A stretch of DNA of 64,000 nucleotides from NCBI RefSeq assembly GCF_004341205.1, contig NZ_SLUL01000002.1:1-64000 (forward strand). The letters are read 5' to 3'. The notes under the pieces were generated by a model. The model was not told the DNA's origin. It did no database searches and saw nothing but the letters and a program-made list of their open reading frames with translations. Shown here one piece after another: positions 22,178 through 34,517 of the stretch. Both the position numbers and the translations under genes were made by a program. Within the stretch, counting starts at the first letter, position 1; each line of letters begins with the position of its first letter. The DNA is from Thermolongibacillus altinsuensis. Its GTDB lineage: Bacteria > Bacillota > Bacilli > Bacillales > Anoxybacillaceae.

Positions 22178-22200
22178 ACAAACGAAGGAGGCGTGTTGAG

Positions 22201-22395
22201 TTGAATAAAGAATATGGTATGCATGACATTGTTGAAATGAAAAAAGCTCATCCGTGTGGAACCAATCGTTGGAAAATTATTCGTATGGGAATGGATATTC
22301 GCATTAAATGCGAAGGATGCGCTCATAGCGTTCTTCTCCCGCGGAAAGAATTTGAGAAAAAATTGAAAAAGGTGCTTGTGAAATCTGAAGAATAA
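22201..22395 (+). CDS. DUF951 small protein (YyzM-like)
   Basis: 64 residues. The DUF951 pattern is DIVEMKKAHPCGTNRWKIIRMGMDIRIKCEGCAHSVLLPR. The conserved Cys of HPCG and the C-x2-C in KCEGC suggest a small metal- or RNA-binding fold, but function is unknown. TTG 22201 follows GAAGGAGGCG at a normal distance. It is in the mscS-yyzM-ychF string. Confidence 0.92.
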   Translation: MNKEYGMHDIVEMKKAHPCGTNRWKIIRMGMDIRIKCEGCAHSVLLPRKEFEKKLKKVLVKSEE

Positions 22396-22470
22396 AGCGA
22401 AACGCTCTTTTCATAGCGCGTCTGCATGTCTATAATGAGTGAGAATGGGTTAACAGAGGAGTGAAAACAG

Positions 22471-23571
22471 ATGGGATTAACAGCTGGAATTGTGGGTCTT
22501 CCGAATGTAGGAAAATCGACATTATTTAATGCCATTACAAAAGCTGGAGCAGAGTCAGCCAACTATCCGTTTTGTACGATTGAACCAAACGTTGGGGTTG
22601 TTGAAGTTCCTGACGAACGCTTAAAAAAACTTACCGAATTATTTAAACCAAAAAGAACGGTGCCGACTGTGTTTGAATTTACCGATATTGCGGGAATTGT
22701 GAAAGGCGCAAGCAAAGGCGAAGGGCTTGGAAATAAATTTTTGTCCCATATTCGTCAAGTAGATGCCATTTGCCAAGTCGTGCGCTGTTTTGCTGATGAA
22801 AATATTACACATGTTGCTGGAAAAGTTGATCCAATCGCTGATATTGAAACGATCAATTTAGAGCTTATTTTCGCTGACCTTGAGACGGTAGATAAACGGA
22901 TTGACCGCGTAGGAAAGATGGCGAAGCAAAAAGATAAAGATGCGGCATTTGAATATGAAATTTTAAGTAAATTAAAAGAAACGTTTGAAGCGGGGAAACC
23001 TGCACGTACACTCTCTTTTACGGATGAAGAAATGAAAGTTGTGAAACAGCTTCATTTATTGACAATTAAACCAATGTTATATGTAGCGAATGTCGGCGAA
23101 GAAGATTTGGCGGATCCAGATAGCAATCCGTTTGTTCAGCAAGTACGTGAATTTGCCAAAAAAGATAATGCGGAAGTCATTGTTGTTTGCGCAAAAGTAG
23201 AGGCAGAAATGGCCGAATTGGATGATGAGGAGAAAGAATTGTTCTTACAAGAGTTAGGGATTAAGCAATCAGGATTAGATCAATTAATTCGCGCCTCTTA
23301 TAACTTGCTTGGATTAGCGACTTATTTCACAGCAGGTGAGCAAGAAGTTCGCGCATGGACGTTCCGAAAGGGAATGAAGGCGCCACAATGTGCGGGAATT
23401 ATCCACTCCGATTTTGAACGTGGATTTATTCGTGCAGAAACAGTTTCGTATGAAGATTTGATCGCTGCTGGTTCGATGGCGGCTGCTCGTGAGGCAGGAA
23501 AAGTACGTTTAGAAGGAAAAGACTATGAAGTGCAAGACGGTGATATCATTCACTTCCGCTTTAATGTCTAA
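22471..23571 (+). CDS. ychF: redox-regulated ATPase YchF (OLA1-like)
   Basis: 366 residues. An Obg-related P-loop protein that prefers ATP and associates with ribosomes. G1 is GLPNVGKSTLFNAIT, followed by SANYPFCTIEPN and DIAGIVKGASKGEGLGN. The G4 position reads NVGEED instead of NKxD, which explains ATP preference in this family. A coiled-coil insertion (about 125-190) and the C-terminal TGS domain (VRAWTFRKGMKAPQCAGIIHSDFERGFIRAE) complete it. Confidence 0.96.
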   Translation: MGLTAGIVGLPNVGKSTLFNAITKAGAESANYPFCTIEPNVGVVEVPDERLKKLTELFKPKRTVPTVFEFTDIAGIVKGASKGEGLGNKFLSHIRQVDAICQVVRCFADENITHVAGKVDPIADIETINLELIFADLETVDKRIDRVGKMAKQKDKDAAFEYEILSKLKETFEAGKPARTLSFTDEEMKVVKQLHLLTIKPMLYVANVGEEDLADPDSNPFVQQVREFAKKDNAEVIVVCAKVEAEMAELDDEEKELFLQELGIKQSGLDQLIRASYNLLGLATYFTAGEQEVRAWTFRKGMKAPQCAGIIHSDFERGFIRAETVSYEDLIAAGSMAAAREAGKVRLEGKDYEVQDGDIIHFRFNV

Positions 23572-23573
23572 TC

Positions 23574-23602
23574 TTGCACATCATATTTATTCGTGATATA
23601 AT
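23574..23602 (+). promoter_or_regulatory. rpsF-ssb-rpsR promoter
   Basis: TTGCAC (23574-23579), 17-bp spacer, TATAAT (23597-23602). It starts 3 bases after the ychF stop codon and drives the next three genes. Confidence 0.85.
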
Positions 23603-23609
23603 CATCAAA

Positions 23610-23682
23610 TGTGAGTAATGAATAGATTGCTCCTTGCTCTCGTAAAGGGCCGTTTAGACCAAAAGGAGGTGACTGTGTCGTG
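23610..23682 (+). promoter_or_regulatory. rpsF leader, possible S6:S18 autoregulatory RNA
   Basis: The 5' leader contains GGGCCGTTTAGACC just before the AAAAGGAGGTG ribosome binding site. Many bacteria carry an S6:S18-binding element with an exposed CCG in this leader. I identify it from position and the CCG-bearing segment only; no structure was computed. Confidence 0.4.
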
Positions 23683-23970
23683 ATGAGAAAATACGAAATT
23701 ATGTACATTATCCGTCCGAACATTGATGAAGAATCAAAAAAGGCATTAGTTGAGCGTTTCAATAATGTCTTAAAAGAAAACGGCGCGGAAATTACGAACG
23801 TAAAAGAATGGGGTAAGCGTCGTCTTGCATACGAAATTAAAAAGTTCCGTGACGGTATTTACATGATCGTGAATGTTGTGGCTAAGCCAGCAGCGGTACA
23901 AGAATTTGACCGTTTAGCGAGAATTAGCGAAGACATCATTCGTCACATCATCGTGAAGGAAGAAGAATAA
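23683..23970 (+). CDS. rpsF: 30S ribosomal protein S6
   Basis: 95 residues. S6 pairs with S18 on the platform of the small subunit. The sequence [44 protein letters not shown] and [13 protein letters not shown] is typical. ATG 23683 matches the family start; GTG 23680, one codon earlier, is equally placed relative to AAAAGGAGGTG. Confidence 0.96.
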   Translation: MRKYEIMYIIRPNIDEESKKALVERFNNVLKENGAEITNVKEWGKRRLAYEIKKFRDGIYMIVNVVAKPAAVQEFDRLARISEDIIRHIIVKEEE

Positions 23971-23997
23971 TTGCCTGAATGAATAGGAGTGGTTCTG

Positions 23998-24492
23998 ATG
24001 ATCAATCGCGTAATTCTTGTTGGGAGGCTAACGAAAGACCCAGAATTACGCTATACTCCAAATGGAGTTGCTGTTGCCACGTTTACGCTAGCGGTAAACC
24101 GAACATACACGAATCAGCAAGGTGAGCGTGAAGCAGATTTTATTAACTGTGTAGTTTGGCGCCGTCAAGCTGAAAATGTGGCAAACTACTTGAAAAAGGG
24201 TAGTTTAGCTGGTGTTGAAGGTCGACTACAAACGAGAAGTTATGAAAATCAAGAAGGAAGACGTGTATATGTTACAGAGGTTGTTGCCGATAGCGTGCAG
24301 TTTTTAGAACCGCGAAGCAGCGGTGAACAACGTGGCATGGCATCAGGCAGCTATTACGGCGAGCCGTTTCCATTTGGATCTAATCAGAACCCACATCATA
24401 CAAACGATCCAGGTTTTAGTCGCATTGATGAAGATCCATTTGCGAACGATGGACAACCGATCGATATTTCGGATGATGATTTGCCGTTTTAA
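23998..24492 (+). CDS. ssb: single-stranded DNA-binding protein
   Basis: 164 residues. It coats single-stranded DNA and recruits repair and replication proteins. The OB fold runs [23 protein letters not shown] to about residue 105 (with [21 protein letters not shown]). A flexible Gly/Asn/Pro-rich linker leads to the acidic C-terminal tip DISDDDLPF that binds partners. ATG 23998 follows TAGGAGTG; an in-frame GTG at 23989 lies in that site. Confidence 0.97.
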   Translation: MINRVILVGRLTKDPELRYTPNGVAVATFTLAVNRTYTNQQGEREADFINCVVWRRQAENVANYLKKGSLAGVEGRLQTRSYENQEGRRVYVTEVVADSVQFLEPRSSGEQRGMASGSYYGEPFPFGSNQNPHHTNDPGFSRIDEDPFANDGQPIDISDDDLPF

Positions 24493-24527
24493 TATAACAT
24501 CTTGAATTAGGAAGGAGGACGAAAAAA

Positions 24528-24764
24528 ATGGCAGGACGTAAAGGTGGACGCGCAAAACGTCGTAAAGTTTGCTATTTTACTGCAAACGGAATTACGCACA
24601 TCGACTACAAAGATGTAGAAACATTAAAGAAATTTATCTCTGAGCGCGGTAAAATTTTACCTCGTCGTGTAACAGGTACGAGTGCAAAATATCAACGTAA
24701 ATTAACAGTAGCAATTAAACGTGCTCGTCAAATGGCTTTATTGCCATACGTTGTAAACGAATAA
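24528..24764 (+). CDS. rpsR: 30S ribosomal protein S18
   Basis: 78 residues, highly basic. It binds next to S6 on the 30S platform. [47 protein letters not shown] is the S18 signature. It ends the rpsF-ssb-rpsR operon; a strong AAGGAGGACG site precedes ATG 24528. Confidence 0.97.
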   Translation: MAGRKGGRAKRRKVCYFTANGITHIDYKDVETLKKFISERGKILPRRVTGTSAKYQRKLTVAIKRARQMALLPYVVNE

Positions 24765-24809
24765 AATAAAAAGCAGTAAGGGGGAAGAAGCCTTACTGCT
24801 TTTTATTTT
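24763..24809 (+). terminator. terminator after rpsR
   Basis: A 19-bp perfect stem (24763-24781 with 24791-24809, 9-nt loop), A-rich on the left and T-rich on the right, starting within the rpsR stop codon. The symmetry makes it usable from either strand. Confidence 0.95.
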
Positions 24810-24826
24810 AAGAAAGGAGAATCGAG

Positions 24827-25759
24827 ATGAAAAACACCCGTATTCTTACCGAAGGGGCCATTCAATTAGCTATTTTTACTGTTCTGCTATTGATCAGTTT
24901 GTACATGCCTTTCATCGGGATCATTGCTACATTATTTTTATCCGTTCCTTTTATTATTTTTACGATTCGCCATACTTATAAAAATGGCTTATTGTTGCTT
25001 CTTGTCTCACTTATTCCTTCGGTATGGTTTGGTTCGATTTTTTCTTTACCGATGGCGATTATGTTCGGAAGTAGCGGCGTTGTGATGGGGCATGTCTGGA
25101 GTAAAAAACAAGGAAGATATATCCTTTTACTCGTTGGATCATTGGCTTTTTTGATTAATATCGTTCTTTTATACATCGGTTCGGTTCTCTTTTTCGATTT
25201 TAATTTCGCAGAAGAAATAAAGGTGATGATGGAAGAAGCTTTTCAAAATGCTCAATCTATATTTAGTCAAGTTGGTCAACTACCAGCGGAGGAAGTTGAA
25301 GAAAATTTCCAGCAAGCGTTGGATCTTGCAATCTATTTGCTCCCTGCTTCACTTGTTTTGGCGTCTGTTTTTCTTGCATGGATGACACAGCTTGTTACAG
25401 CGCCTATTTTAAAACGGTTACAGATCAAAATAGATGATTGGCCGCCGTTTCGTGACCTCATGTTGCCAAAAAGTTTATTATGGTATTACTTAATCGTGAT
25501 GATTTTAATGTTTTTTCCTTTAGAACAAGGATCATTTGTCCATATCGCTCTTTTGAATATTTTTCAAATTCTTCAATTGTTAATGACGATTCAAGGTTTT
25601 TCGTTCATTTTTTATTGGGCTTATCAAAAGAAAATTGCTCAGAAATGGGCAGCCGCCATCGTGGTTTTATCATTGCTTTTCCCTTTTTTACTTTATCTTG
25701 TTCGAATCTTAGGTATAATTGATTTAGGATTTGAATTGCGTAAGCGCCTAAAAGATTAA
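24827..25759 (+). CDS. yybS: YybS family membrane protein (DUF2232)
   Basis: 310 residues with about eight hydrophobic segments (ILTEGAIQLAIFTVLLLISLYMP, FIIFTIRHTYKNGLLLLLVSL and others). DUF2232/YybS resembles ECF-type S components in topology, but no substrate is known. It directly precedes gdpP, 20 bp apart, as in B. subtilis. Confidence 0.93.
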   Translation: MKNTRILTEGAIQLAIFTVLLLISLYMPFIGIIATLFLSVPFIIFTIRHTYKNGLLLLLVSLIPSVWFGSIFSLPMAIMFGSSGVVMGHVWSKKQGRYILLLVGSLAFLINIVLLYIGSVLFFDFNFAEEIKVMMEEAFQNAQSIFSQVGQLPAEEVEENFQQALDLAIYLLPASLVLASVFLAWMTQLVTAPILKRLQIKIDDWPPFRDLMLPKSLLWYYLIVMILMFFPLEQGSFVHIALLNIFQILQLLMTIQGFSFIFYWAYQKKIAQKWAAAIVVLSLLFPFLLYLVRILGIIDLGFELRKRLKD

Positions 25760-25779
25760 GACGCAGGGAGCTGACGTTC

Positions 25780-28199
<2,420 letters not shown>

Positions 28200-28201
28200 T
28201 G

Positions 28202-28258
28202 AAAAAATGTGATTTTATGCAGGGGATTGCTCCCCCCCTCATATAATCACATTTTTCT
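28202..28258 (+). terminator. terminator after rplI
   Basis: AAAAATGTGATTTTATG pairs with CATATAATCACATTTTT (one mismatch), enclosing a loop with GGGG/CCCC that can extend the stem, then a T-rich end. Confidence 0.9.
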
Positions 28259-28294
28259 TATGGTTATTTTCAAATGAAAGGAAGGTGAAAAAAG

Positions 28295-29659
28295 ATGAAC
28301 GATTTATTTCCAGATCGCATTCCTCCTCAAAATATCGAAGCGGAACAAGCTGTACTAGGAGCGATTTTGCTTGAACCTTCGGCTTTAACAACAGCTTCAG
28401 AAATTTTAGTTCCTGAAGATTTTTATCGCTCTTCCCATCAAAAAATATTTCGAACCATGTTACAACTTTCTGACCGAGGTGAACCAGTTGATTTAGTGAC
28501 CGTTACGTCTGAATTAGCTGATGCGAATAGCCTTGAGGAAGTTGGAGGAGTTTCCTATTTAACAGAATTGGCTAATGCTGTTCCAACTGCCGCAAATATT
28601 GAGTATTACGCCAAAATTGTTGAAGAAAAATCCATTTTGCGTCGTCTCATTCGTACAGCTACTTCGATTGCACAAGAAGGGTATACGCGGGAAGATGAAG
28701 TTGAGGAACTGTTAAGTGAAGCGGAAAGAAAAATTTTAGAAGTGTCTCAACGGAAAAATACGAGCGGATTTCAAAATATAAAAGATATTCTTGTACAGGC
28801 ATATGATAATATTGAAATGCTTCATAACCGAAAAGGAGAAATTACAGGAATACCAACTGGATTTATTGAACTAGATCGGATGACGGCAGGATTTCAGCGC
28901 AGTGACTTTATTATCGTCGCAGCTCGTCCGTCGGTCGGAAAAACCGCTTTTGCTTTAAACATTGCTCAAAACGTCGCAACAAAAACGGGAGAAAACGTTG
29001 CGATTTTCAGTTTAGAAATGGGCGCTCAGCAGCTTGTTATGCGTATGTTATGCGCGGAAGGAAATATTAATGCGCAAAATTTGCGAACAGGAAAATTGAC
29101 GACAGAAGATTGGGCAAAGCTTACGATGGCGATGGGAAGCTTATCAAACGCTGGAATATACATTGACGATACACCAAATATTCGCGTGAGTGAGATTCGC
29201 GCGAAATGTCGTCGTTTAAAGCAAGAACAAGGATTAGGAATGGTGTTAATCGATTATTTGCAGTTGATCCAAGGAAGCGGGAGAAACCGCGAAAACCGCC
29301 AGCAAGAAGTATCGGAAATCTCGCGTTCGCTTAAAGCGTTAGCGCGTGAATTAGATGTGCCAGTCATCGCTTTATCTCAGCTTTCCCGCAGTGTCGAGCA
29401 GCGTCAAGATAAAAGACCGATGATGTCTGACCTTCGCGAGTCTGGTAGTATTGAACAAGATGCGGATATTGTTGCGTTTTTATATCGTGATGATTATTAC
29501 GATAAAGATTCCGAGAATAAAAACATTATTGAGATTATCATCGCCAAGCAACGGAACGGCCCTGTTGGCACGGTTCAACTTGCATTCATTAAAGAATATA
29601 ATAAATTTGTTAATTTAGAGAGACGATTTGATGAAACAAATATTCCACCGAGTGCATAA
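28295..29659 (+). CDS. dnaB: replicative DNA helicase DnaB (B. subtilis DnaC)
   Basis: 454 residues. The hexameric 5'-3' helicase of the fork. The N-terminal collar domain starts PPQNIEAEQAVLGAILLEPSAL. The RecA-like motor has Walker A ARPSVGKTAFALNIAQ, Walker B MVLIDYLQLIQG and the SQLSRSVEQRQDKRPMMSDLRESGSIEQDADI region. Called dnaC in B. subtilis and dnaB elsewhere. Confidence 0.97.
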   Translation: MNDLFPDRIPPQNIEAEQAVLGAILLEPSALTTASEILVPEDFYRSSHQKIFRTMLQLSDRGEPVDLVTVTSELADANSLEEVGGVSYLTELANAVPTAANIEYYAKIVEEKSILRRLIRTATSIAQEGYTREDEVEELLSEAERKILEVSQRKNTSGFQNIKDILVQAYDNIEMLHNRKGEITGIPTGFIELDRMTAGFQRSDFIIVAARPSVGKTAFALNIAQNVATKTGENVAIFSLEMGAQQLVMRMLCAEGNINAQNLRTGKLTTEDWAKLTMAMGSLSNAGIYIDDTPNIRVSEIRAKCRRLKQEQGLGMVLIDYLQLIQGSGRNRENRQQEVSEISRSLKALARELDVPVIALSQLSRSVEQRQDKRPMMSDLRESGSIEQDADIVAFLYRDDYYDKDSENKNIIEIIIAKQRNGPVGTVQLAFIKEYNKFVNLERRFDETNIPPSA

Positions 29660-29660
29660 T

Positions 29661-29691
29661 CCTTCTTCGAAAAAGAAGAAGGGTATTTTTT
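29661..29691 (+). terminator. terminator after dnaB
   Basis: CCTTCTTC (29661-29668) pairs with GAAGAAGG (29675-29682), followed by GTATTTTTTAG. Confidence 0.88.
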
Positions 29692-29730
29692 AGTTTCTAT
29701 TAACACGAATAAAAGTATTAATTTTATATA

Positions 29731-29777
29731 AAAATGTTCGGTATTTATTGACTTCTGTTTATAAAGTTTGTTACACT
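29731..29777 (+). promoter_or_regulatory. purA promoter with PurR box
   Basis: TTGACT (29748-29753), 18-bp spacer, extended -10 TGTTACACT (hexamer 29772-29777). Just upstream, the minus strand reads AATACCGAACATT (about 29732-29744), which fits the Bacillus PurBox AWWWCCGAACWWT at every position. A second, weaker CGAA core on the plus strand is at 29706-29709. PurR repression relieved by PRPP is expected from the family; the second box is imperfect. Confidence 0.7.
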
Positions 29778-29802
29778 TACTATGTTTGGTAAAAGGTTTT
29801 GA

Positions 29803-31113
<1,311 letters not shown>

Positions 31114-31138
31114 TCATAGCACGATGAAAACGTCGATG

Positions 31139-31343
31139 CTATGGTAAGATTCCGATATGAACAAGCTTTTCTGTCACTTCCCCGAACGAAAACGCCATCG
31201 GACCAGTGAATTTATCTACCGTGCGTTTCACGTTTGGAACCGGCATGTCTTTTAGGCGGCAAGAAAAATCTTGCCGCCTAAGGCAGAAAAGCGGTTTTCT
31301 ATTCGTGGTGATATATGTCGTAAACTTCACCTGAATTTATATA
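31139..31343 (-). repeat. IS-relic repeat, copy B (longest)
   Basis: Reading the minus strand, TATATAAATTCAGGTGAAG ... ACCGCTTTTCTGCC is followed by a perfect hairpin (GGCGGCAAGA/TCTTGCCGCC) and then a short open frame from ATG 31246 (MPVPNVKRTVDKF, ending in HIGILP and a TAG at 31139). The first part matches copies A and C, the hairpin and MPxPNVKR start match copy C, and the end matches copy A. It looks like the left end and first codons of an IS transposase gene; the family is not recognised. It sits between purA and tRNA-Asp, a 330-bp gap with no other gene. Confidence 0.75.
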
Positions 31344-31447
31344 ACAATCGATGTTTTTCAATAAAATTTGCAAAATAGTACTTGCTCTATTATCTTAAAT
31401 CTGATAGAATAGCCATTGTCGTCATGATTAATAGCGTTTGTAAAAAC

Positions 31448-31523
31448 GGTCCCGTAGTGTAGTGGTTAACATGCCTGCCTGTCACGCAGGAGATCGCGGG
31501 TTCGAGTCCCGTCGGGACCGCCA
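31448..31523 (+). tRNA. tRNA-Asp (GTC)
   Basis: GGTCCCG pairs with CGGGACC in the acceptor stem; the anticodon arm CCTGC-CTGTCAC-GCAGG gives GTC; the T arm has GTTCGAGTC. Discriminator G is followed by an encoded CCA (31521-31523). Confidence 0.97.
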
Positions 31524-31547
31524 TTTTTATATAAATAGTGGATAATA

Positions 31548-31760
31548 GCTCGGTAGCGACGAGCAACGAGCGATACTTCGATGAATAAACTGCGAGTTGT
31601 CCCGACGCATCCATCATCTGCGAATGAGCTAGCAGAGGAAGAGACAAAGGCAAGTAAAAGTAAACTTCAAAGAAATGACTTCAGCGTACCGCTCGAACAA
31701 CTACTTGTGTAAGCTAATGAGAGCGGGACGAAGGACGTAGAGAAGATTTGTATGAAGATG
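31548..31760. other. unexplained 250-bp spacer between two tRNA genes
   Basis: There is no coding signal. The segment has unusual composition for intergenic DNA here: purine-rich and moderately GC (GCGACGAGCAACGAGCG, GAGCGGGACGAAGGACG). Complementary stretches suggest possible folding: GTCCCG near 31601 with CGGGAC near 31733, and AGTTGT near 31596 with ACAACT near 31701. It could be a structured RNA, processing spacer or repeat element; I cannot say which. Confidence 0.4.
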
Positions 31761-31774
31761 AGTAAAAATAGTAT

Positions 31775-31847
31775 GGCTCGGTAGCTCAGTCGGTAGAGCA
31801 AAGGACTGAAAATCCTTGTGTCGGCGGTTCGATTCCGTCCCGAGCCA
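31775..31847 (+). tRNA. tRNA-Phe (GAA)
   Basis: GGCTCGG pairs with CCGAGCC; the anticodon arm AGGA-CTGAAAA-TCCT gives GAA; the D arm GCTCAGTCGGTAGAGC and T arm GGTTCGATTCC are standard. The discriminator A is followed by CTA, so the CCA end is not encoded and must be added enzymatically, unlike the neighbouring tRNA-Asp. Confidence 0.97.
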
Positions 31848-31852
31848 CTAGT

Positions 31853-31892
31853 GAAGCATAGATACAGTGATGTGTCTATGCTTCTTTTTTAT
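31853..31892 (+). terminator. terminator after tRNA-Phe
   Basis: GAAGCATAGA (31853-31862) pairs with TCTATGCTTC (31875-31884), with a small bulge near the loop, followed by TTTTTTATTTT. Confidence 0.9.
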
Positions 31893-31980
31893 TTTATAAT
31901 ATAAGAAGTGAATGAAAACAAATAACATGATACATTATTCCTATAAGCATATGTAACGCTCACAAAAGGAGTGAATCAAA

Positions 31981-32691
31981 GTGGAAAAACGTATTTTAGT
32001 TGTTGATGATGAAAAACCAATTGCGGATATTTTGCAATTTAATTTAAAAAAAGAAGGCTATGAAGTATTTTGTGCTTACGATGGCGTAGAAGCATTGCAA
32101 AAAGTAGAAGAAATTCATCCCGATTTAATTTTGTTAGATATTATGCTTCCGCAAAAAGATGGAATGGAAGTATGTCGAGAAATAAGAAAGAAATATGATA
32201 TGCCAATTATTATGCTGACGGCGAAAGATTCAGAAATTGATAAAGTGCTTGGACTTGAACTTGGAGCAGACGATTACGTCACAAAACCGTTTAGCACAAG
32301 AGAGTTGCTTGCTCGCGTCAGAGCAAATTTACGCCGTCATCAGCAAAAAATCGATAATGAACAAGCAAATAAGGAAATGAGTGAAATAAAAATTGGCTCA
32401 CTTGTGATTCATCCTGATGCTTATACCGTTTCAAAAAGAGGAGAAAAAATTGAGTTGACGCATCGTGAATTTGAGTTGTTGCATTATTTAGCGAAACATA
32501 TCGGACAAGTGATGACGCGCGAACATCTATTGCAAACTGTTTGGGGTTATGACTATTTTGGAGATGTTCGAACGGTTGACGTAACGGTTCGACGTTTGCG
32601 TGAAAAAATTGAAGATAACCCTTCTCATCCTGCTTGGATTGTCACGCGCCGCGGTGTTGGATATTATTTACGTAATCCAGAACAGGAGTAA
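31981..32691 (+). CDS. walR: essential response regulator WalR (YycF)
   Basis: 236 residues. An OmpR/PhoB-type regulator of cell-wall hydrolase genes. The receiver domain has D53 in [11 protein letters not shown], with TAKDSEID and KPF at the conserved switch positions. The winged-helix domain (about 130-232) includes [46 protein letters not shown] 31981 follows AAAGGAGTG. It is the first gene of walRKHIJ-htrA. Confidence 0.97.
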   Translation: MEKRILVVDDEKPIADILQFNLKKEGYEVFCAYDGVEALQKVEEIHPDLILLDIMLPQKDGMEVCREIRKKYDMPIIMLTAKDSEIDKVLGLELGADDYVTKPFSTRELLARVRANLRRHQQKIDNEQANKEMSEIKIGSLVIHPDAYTVSKRGEKIELTHREFELLHYLAKHIGQVMTREHLLQTVWGYDYFGDVRTVDVTVRRLREKIEDNPSHPAWIVTRRGVGYYLRNPEQE

Positions 32692-32699
32692 ATGAATAT

Positions 32700-34517
32700 A
32701 TGAAAAAAGTAAGTCCTTTTCAATCGATTCATTTAAAATTCGCTTTAATTTACATTCTTCTCATTTTGATTGCGACGCAAATTATTGGTGCTTATTTTGT
32801 ACGCCAATTAGAAGCCCAGCTTGTCGGAAATTTTAAAAACTCATTAAATGAGCGGGTCACTCTCCTTGCCTATAATATTGAACAAGAAATGAGTAAAGAA
32901 CGAGATAAAAAGAGCTCCACTTTGGAGGAAGACATTCGTGTCATTTTACAAGATTTTGTATCACAAGATATTTCCGAAGTGCGGGTGATTGATAACAAAA
33001 GCAAAGTTCTCGGTACATCGAATCCATATAATCAAAATATTGTTGGAAAACGAACAACCGATCTTCTTATAAAGAGAACGCTAGTTGCTGGTGAAATGAC
33101 GGAAAAAATGCTCGTTGATCCGAAAACGGGCCATCGTATGTACATTTCATCTACACCAGTAAGAGTAAAGAATGAAATTAAAGGAGCGATTTATGTCATC
33201 GCTTCAATGGAAGATGTTTTTGCGCAAATGAGGCAGATTAATAATATTTTTGCAACAGGTACGGGTATTGCTTTGGTTATCACAGCTTTGTTAGGCATTT
33301 TGTTAGCCCAAACGATTACTCGACCGATATCCGATATGCGAAAACAAGCGATTGCAATGGCGAAAGGAAATTTTTCGCGAAAGGTAAAAATTTACGGATA
33401 TGATGAAATTGGGCAGTTAGCATTAAGTTTTAATAACCTGACAAAAAAATTACAGGAAGCACAAGCGACAACGGAAGGAGAACGTCGGAAACTCGAGTCG
33501 GTATTAACGCATATGACCGACGGTGTCATTGCAACAGACCGGAAAGGACGTATTATCCTTATTAATGATGCAGCACTAAACATTTTAAATGTTTCACGTG
33601 AAACAGTGCTATCTGCTCCGATTGTTGAAGTATTAGGATTAGACGAACAATATACGTTTGAAACGTTAGTGCAAGAGCGTGATTCGCTTATTTTGGATTT
33701 TAGTACAGATGAAGAACCGTATATTTTACGTGCTTCCTTATCTGTCATTCAAAAAGAAACAGGCTTTGTGAATGGTCTTATTGTTGTTTTGCATGATATT
33801 ACAGAGCATGAAAAGATTGACCGAGAACGAAGAGAGTTTGTCGCAAATGTGTCTCATGAGTTGCGCACACCGTTAACAACGATGCGAAGTTATTTAGAAG
33901 CATTAGCGGACGGGGCTTGGCGCGATGAAGAAATTGCTCCAAGATTTATTGAAGTGACACAAAAAGAAACAGAAAGAATGATTCGCTTAGTCAATGATTT
34001 ATTACAACTTTCTAAACTAGATAGCAAAGATTACAAGTTGAAAAAAACACCTGTCAATTTCATTAGTTATTTCCATAAAGTGATTGATCGTTTTGAATTA
34101 ACGAAGCAAGAGAATGTGTCGTTTATTCGTGATTTTCCAGATGAGAAAATTGTCATTGAAATAGATCAAGATAAAATTACACAAGTGCTTGATAATATTA
34201 TTTCAAATGCATTGAAATATTCACCACAAGGTGGAAAGATTACATTTCGTGTAAGGAAAAAAGAGGACCATATTGAAGTGAGTGTTAGTGATGAAGGGGT
34301 AGGAATTCCGAAATCGGATTTATCAAAAATTTTTGAGCGTTTTTACCGCGTAGATAAAGCTCGTTCGCGCAAATTGGGCGGAACGGGATTAGGATTAGCG
34401 ATTGCAAAAGAAGTAGTCATCGCTCATGGTGGGCGCATTTGGGCTGAAAGTCAAGAACGAAAAGGAACAACTATTTACTTTACTCTACCGACGGAACGTG
34501 TAAAAGAGGATGAATGA
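32700..34517 (+). CDS. walK: sensor histidine kinase WalK (YycG)
   Basis: 605 residues. It senses cell-wall status and phosphorylates WalR. Two membrane helices (about 10-30 and 180-203) flank an extracellular Cache-like domain. HAMP, PAS (about 262-370), HisKA with the phospho-acceptor H386 in VANVSHELRTPLTTMRSYLEAL, and HATPase (DNIISNALKYSPQGG, DEGVGIPKSDLSKIFERFYR, GGTGLGLAI) follow. A parS site is embedded in the PAS region. The 3' end overlaps walH by 8 bp. Confidence 0.97.
   Translation: MKKVSPFQSIHLKFALIYILLILIATQIIGAYFVRQLEAQLVGNFKNSLNERVTLLAYNIEQEMSKERDKKSSTLEEDIRVILQDFVSQDISEVRVIDNKSKVLGTSNPYNQNIVGKRTTDLLIKRTLVAGEMTEKMLVDPKTGHRMYISSTPVRVKNEIKGAIYVIASMEDVFAQMRQINNIFATGTGIALVITALLGILLAQTITRPISDMRKQAIAMAKGNFSRKVKIYGYDEIGQLALSFNNLTKKLQEAQATTEGERRKLESVLTHMTDGVIATDRKGRIILINDAALNILNVSRETVLSAPIVEVLGLDEQYTFETLVQERDSLILDFSTDEEPYILRASLSVIQKETGFVNGLIVVLHDITEHEKIDRERREFVANVSHELRTPLTTMRSYLEALADGAWRDEEIAPRFIEVTQKETERMIRLVNDLLQLSKLDSKDYKLKKTPVNFISYFHKVIDRFELTKQENVSFIRDFPDEKIVIEIDQDKITQVLDNIISNALKYSPQGGKITFRVRKKEDHIEVSVSDEGVGIPKSDLSKIFERFYRVDKARSRKLGGTGLGLAIAKEVVIAHGGRIWAESQERKGTTIYFTLPTERVKEDE
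33590..33605. promoter_or_regulatory. parS site in walK
   Basis: TGTTTCACGTGAAACA, identical to the site in parB and a perfect match to the consensus. It encodes walK residues 297-302 in frame. It is 14 kb from the first site and about 23 kb from oriC. Confidence 0.95.

Noticed and set aside
31123-31143. CATAGCA/TGCTATG stem after purA as a terminator
   Set aside because: No T-run follows, and the right arm runs into the IS relic; too weak to list.
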